NCBI GenBank assembly: GCA_963836915.1
Contig: CAWILH010000002.1
Coordinates: 1,302,001-1,366,000, forward strand
Source of the DNA: Cryomorpha sp963836915
Lineage (GTDB): Bacteria > Bacteroidota > Bacteroidia > Flavobacteriales_D > Cryomorphaceae
Direction of reading: 5' to 3'
Length of the DNA: 64,000 nucleotides
Below, in pieces: positions 62,177 to 64,000 of the stretch (the stretch's first letter is position 1; each line of letters starts with the position of its first letter). The notes under the pieces are model-generated. The model was not told the DNA's origin. It saw only the letters and a list, made by a program, of their open reading frames with translations, and made no database searches. The position numbers and the translations under genes are program-made.

Positions 62177-62346
62177 ATGATCGAGACGGTGACCATAAAG
62201 TACGATCGATGAAGGTTTTACTTGGATGCTTCGGCTTCCGCCAAATGACTCGCTAATGCTTTAATAGCGTAGCTTCCCCAAGATGGTCGCTGGTGGATAT
62301 TTTTTCGCGGAAGCGAAAGCTTTGAATATATTGCGCTTGAAAATAA

Positions 62347-63246
62347 ATGAAACCAGCAAAGAGAATATCAGCGCACGCACTCGAAGCATCAGAACTGGTG
62401 CTGAACAGCAAAGACAGCATATATCACCTGGCTTTAAAACCACATGAACTTGCCGATAAGGTAATAGTGGTGGGCGATATGGAGCGGGTGAAACGCATAT
62501 CGCGCCATTTTCAAAAGATCGAGCACAGGGTCGCACACCGCGAATTTCTCACACATACCGGTATATACGGTGGAGTGCGAATTACCGTTCTGAGCACCGG
62601 AATAGGCACGGATAATATTGATATCGTGCTAAACGAGCTTGACGCATTGCGCAATATCGATCTAGAAACTAGGACACCAAAAATAGATCTCAACCCGCTT
62701 GAAATCATACGTATAGGAACGAGCGGAGCGCTGAACGCCGGTATCGAAGTCGGCAGTTTCGTGCACTCCAAGTATGCCATTGGCCTCGATCCTGTAATGC
62801 ACTTTTACGATGTGGACTATGATGATGATGAGTTGGAATTGGTAGCGGCGTTTCAGAAGCATACCTTATGGCCACTGCAAGGGATAACTCCTTATGCCGT
62901 GCGGAGTGACCCGACTCTCGGTGGCCTTTTTACCGATGGCTTCACACCCGGAATTACGGCTACTTCTGCCGGTTTTTATGGCCCACAGGGCAGGGCATTA
63001 CGGCTTCCACTGGCAGCTCCTGACTTGAACACCGCCATGGCGACTTTCAGATTTAAAGGGGTCGATATGGCCAATTATGAAATGGAGAGTTCGGCACTTT
63101 TTGCTCTGGGCGGTGCGCTCGGGCATAAGTGCACCACCGTATGTGTGGTCATAGCCAATAGGATGCGCAAAGAATTCTTGGCCGACTACCAGCCAAAGAT
63201 CGACGAATTGATCGCGACGGTTTTAGATGCCTTAACGAGCCGTTAA
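62347..63246 (+). CDS. Nucleoside phosphorylase (uridine-phosphorylase-like)
   Basis: A 299-residue member of the PNP/UDP phosphorylase family. KVIVVGDMERVKRIS is the N-terminal phosphate-site segment, VLSTGIGTDNIDIVLNEL the family glycine motif, IRIGTSGALNAGIEVGSF the central loop and VDMANYEMESSALFALG the nucleoside-binding Met-Glu motif. It cleaves nucleosides with phosphate in pyrimidine or purine salvage. Confidence 0.92.
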   Translation: MKPAKRISAHALEASELVLNSKDSIYHLALKPHELADKVIVVGDMERVKRISRHFQKIEHRVAHREFLTHTGIYGGVRITVLSTGIGTDNIDIVLNELDALRNIDLETRTPKIDLNPLEIIRIGTSGALNAGIEVGSFVHSKYAIGLDPVMHFYDVDYDDDELELVAAFQKHTLWPLQGITPYAVRSDPTLGGLFTDGFTPGITATSAGFYGPQGRALRLPLAAPDLNTAMATFRFKGVDMANYEMESSALFALGGALGHKCTTVCVVIANRMRKEFLADYQPKIDELIATVLDALTSR

Positions 63247-63349
63247 CAATGCTTTGATAATAATTTCGCGGAAGCGGTGCAAAATCAGAAACGCGCGCTC
63301 CTACTTTTAGCATCAAACAAATGGCCAGTTTAAACGTCATCATCTCCGA

Positions 63350-64000
63350 ATGGATTCCAGTGAAATAGATGCGCTAATAAATCTCATCGACGACCCGGAT
63401 GAAACGATCTACACGCAGATAAGGCAGCGTATCGTTTCGTATGGTGAGAAGGTGATACCCCAGCTTGAAAATATGTGGGAGCTGAACTCTTTTGGCCATT
63501 CTTTTCAGCAAAGGATCGAAGACATCATTCATACCATACAGTTTGATGCGGTGTACAAAGGGCTAGAGAACTGGTCGCGGGAAGGCAGCGACGATCTTTT
63601 TGAAGGAGCGCTGATGGTAGCCCGCTACCAATATCCCGATATGGATGAGCTAGAAGTGAAGGCCGATTTGATGAAAGTGCGGCAGGATGTTTGGCTGGAG
63701 CTAAATGATGAATTGACCGCGCTCGAAAAGGTCAAAATATTCAACCATATTTTATTTGATGTGCACGGTTTTCGTGGGAACAAAAAGAATTTTCACGCTG
63801 CTCAAAACTCATACATCAATACGGTGCTCGAATCCAAGAAGGGCAATCCGCTTTCGCTCAGTATCGTATACATTGTAATCGCCGAAAGTCTGGGCGTGCC
63901 GATATATGGGGTCAATTTACCAAACCATTTTTTATTGGCCTATGTAGATGAGTATAACATCATTCGGTTTATAGAAAACCAGCTAGACCCCGAAGCCGAA
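63350..64000 (+). CDS. SirB1/transglutaminase-like protein (C-terminus beyond right edge)
   Basis: At least 217 residues starting MDSSEIDALINLIDD and running off the right edge. YNxxxNSYINTVLESKKGNPLSLSIVYIVIAESLGVPIYGVNLP with the following HF is characteristic of the SirB1/UPF0162 group (transglutaminase-like fold, often followed by TPR repeats). The actual segment here reads NSYINTVLESKKGNPLSLS. The first 120 residues are helical. Function unknown. Confidence 0.88.
   Translation, partial: MDSSEIDALINLIDDPDETIYTQIRQRIVSYGEKVIPQLENMWELNSFGHSFQQRIEDIIHTIQFDAVYKGLENWSREGSDDLFEGALMVARYQYPDMDELEVKADLMKVRQDVWLELNDELTALEKVKIFNHILFDVHGFRGNKKNFHAAQNSYINTVLESKKGNPLSLSIVYIVIAESLGVPIYGVNLPNHFLLAYVDEYNIIRFIENQLDPEAE

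Overview
The window comes from a Bacteroidota chromosome, most likely a member of the Flavobacteriales. The indicators are a type IX secretion sorting domain (50626..52306), a GldI-type lipoprotein next to an nrnA-like gene, the rpmB-rpmG-DUF4295 trio, and generally weak Shine-Dalgarno signals. No rRNA or tRNA gene was seen.

Two landscapes meet at about 41.5 kb. The left part (1..41.5 kb) is AT-rich and accessory. It reads as an integron-like cassette array. At its right end is a tyrosine recombinase (40309..41462) of a Bacteroidota type that is not canonical IntI. From there leftwards, gene groups on the minus strand are separated by long imperfect palindromes that resemble attC sites. Proposed cassettes, from the integrase outward: (a) a restriction-like defence operon, XRE - cytosine methyltransferase - GHKL/MORC-like ATPase - Z1 ATPase - DUF4420 nuclease - AIPR (31032..40061); (b) two single-gene cassettes, DUF3885 (24784..25365) and a membrane protein (24031..24681); (c) an ECF-sigma-led operon of short-chain dehydrogenases, hydrolases and small membrane proteins (15228..23866); (d) a tightly overlapping operon vWA - PP2C phosphatase - protein kinase - single-HKD PLD nuclease - second kinase - DUF4407 membrane coiled-coil - DUF6804 (3683..12039), a TerY-P-like phospho-signalling system with an added nuclease; (e) a large unknown helical protein running off the left edge.

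Mobile elements are layered on the array. Three near-identical IS110 elements sit at the same position (AAC^GTT) at the edge of cassette palindromes. Their left ends can form a bridge-RNA-like hairpin whose loop matches the target arm and the right junction. IS110 copy 2 carries an IS3-family element. IS110 copy 3 carries an IS21-family element that itself carries an identical IS3. An IS4-family element interrupts the second kinase of the vWA/PP2C/kinase operon.

The right part (41.6..64 kb) has higher G+C and is mostly chromosomal. It holds a GATase / ATP-grasp / esterase cluster whose ATP-grasp protein ends in three AT-hooks and a histone-H1-like tail, a 245-bp-period tandem array of nested inverted repeats (47041..48175), two FKBP lipoproteins with nrnA, a T9SS cargo protein, a type II restriction-modification pair, then rimO-ftsY, rpmB-rpmG, cinA, a hydrolase, a bestrophin, a DUF4197 lipoprotein, a nucleoside phosphorylase and a SirB1-like protein cut by the right edge. 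Six genes carry single-base frameshifts, mostly at short runs, including housekeeping genes. Some or all may be assembly errors.
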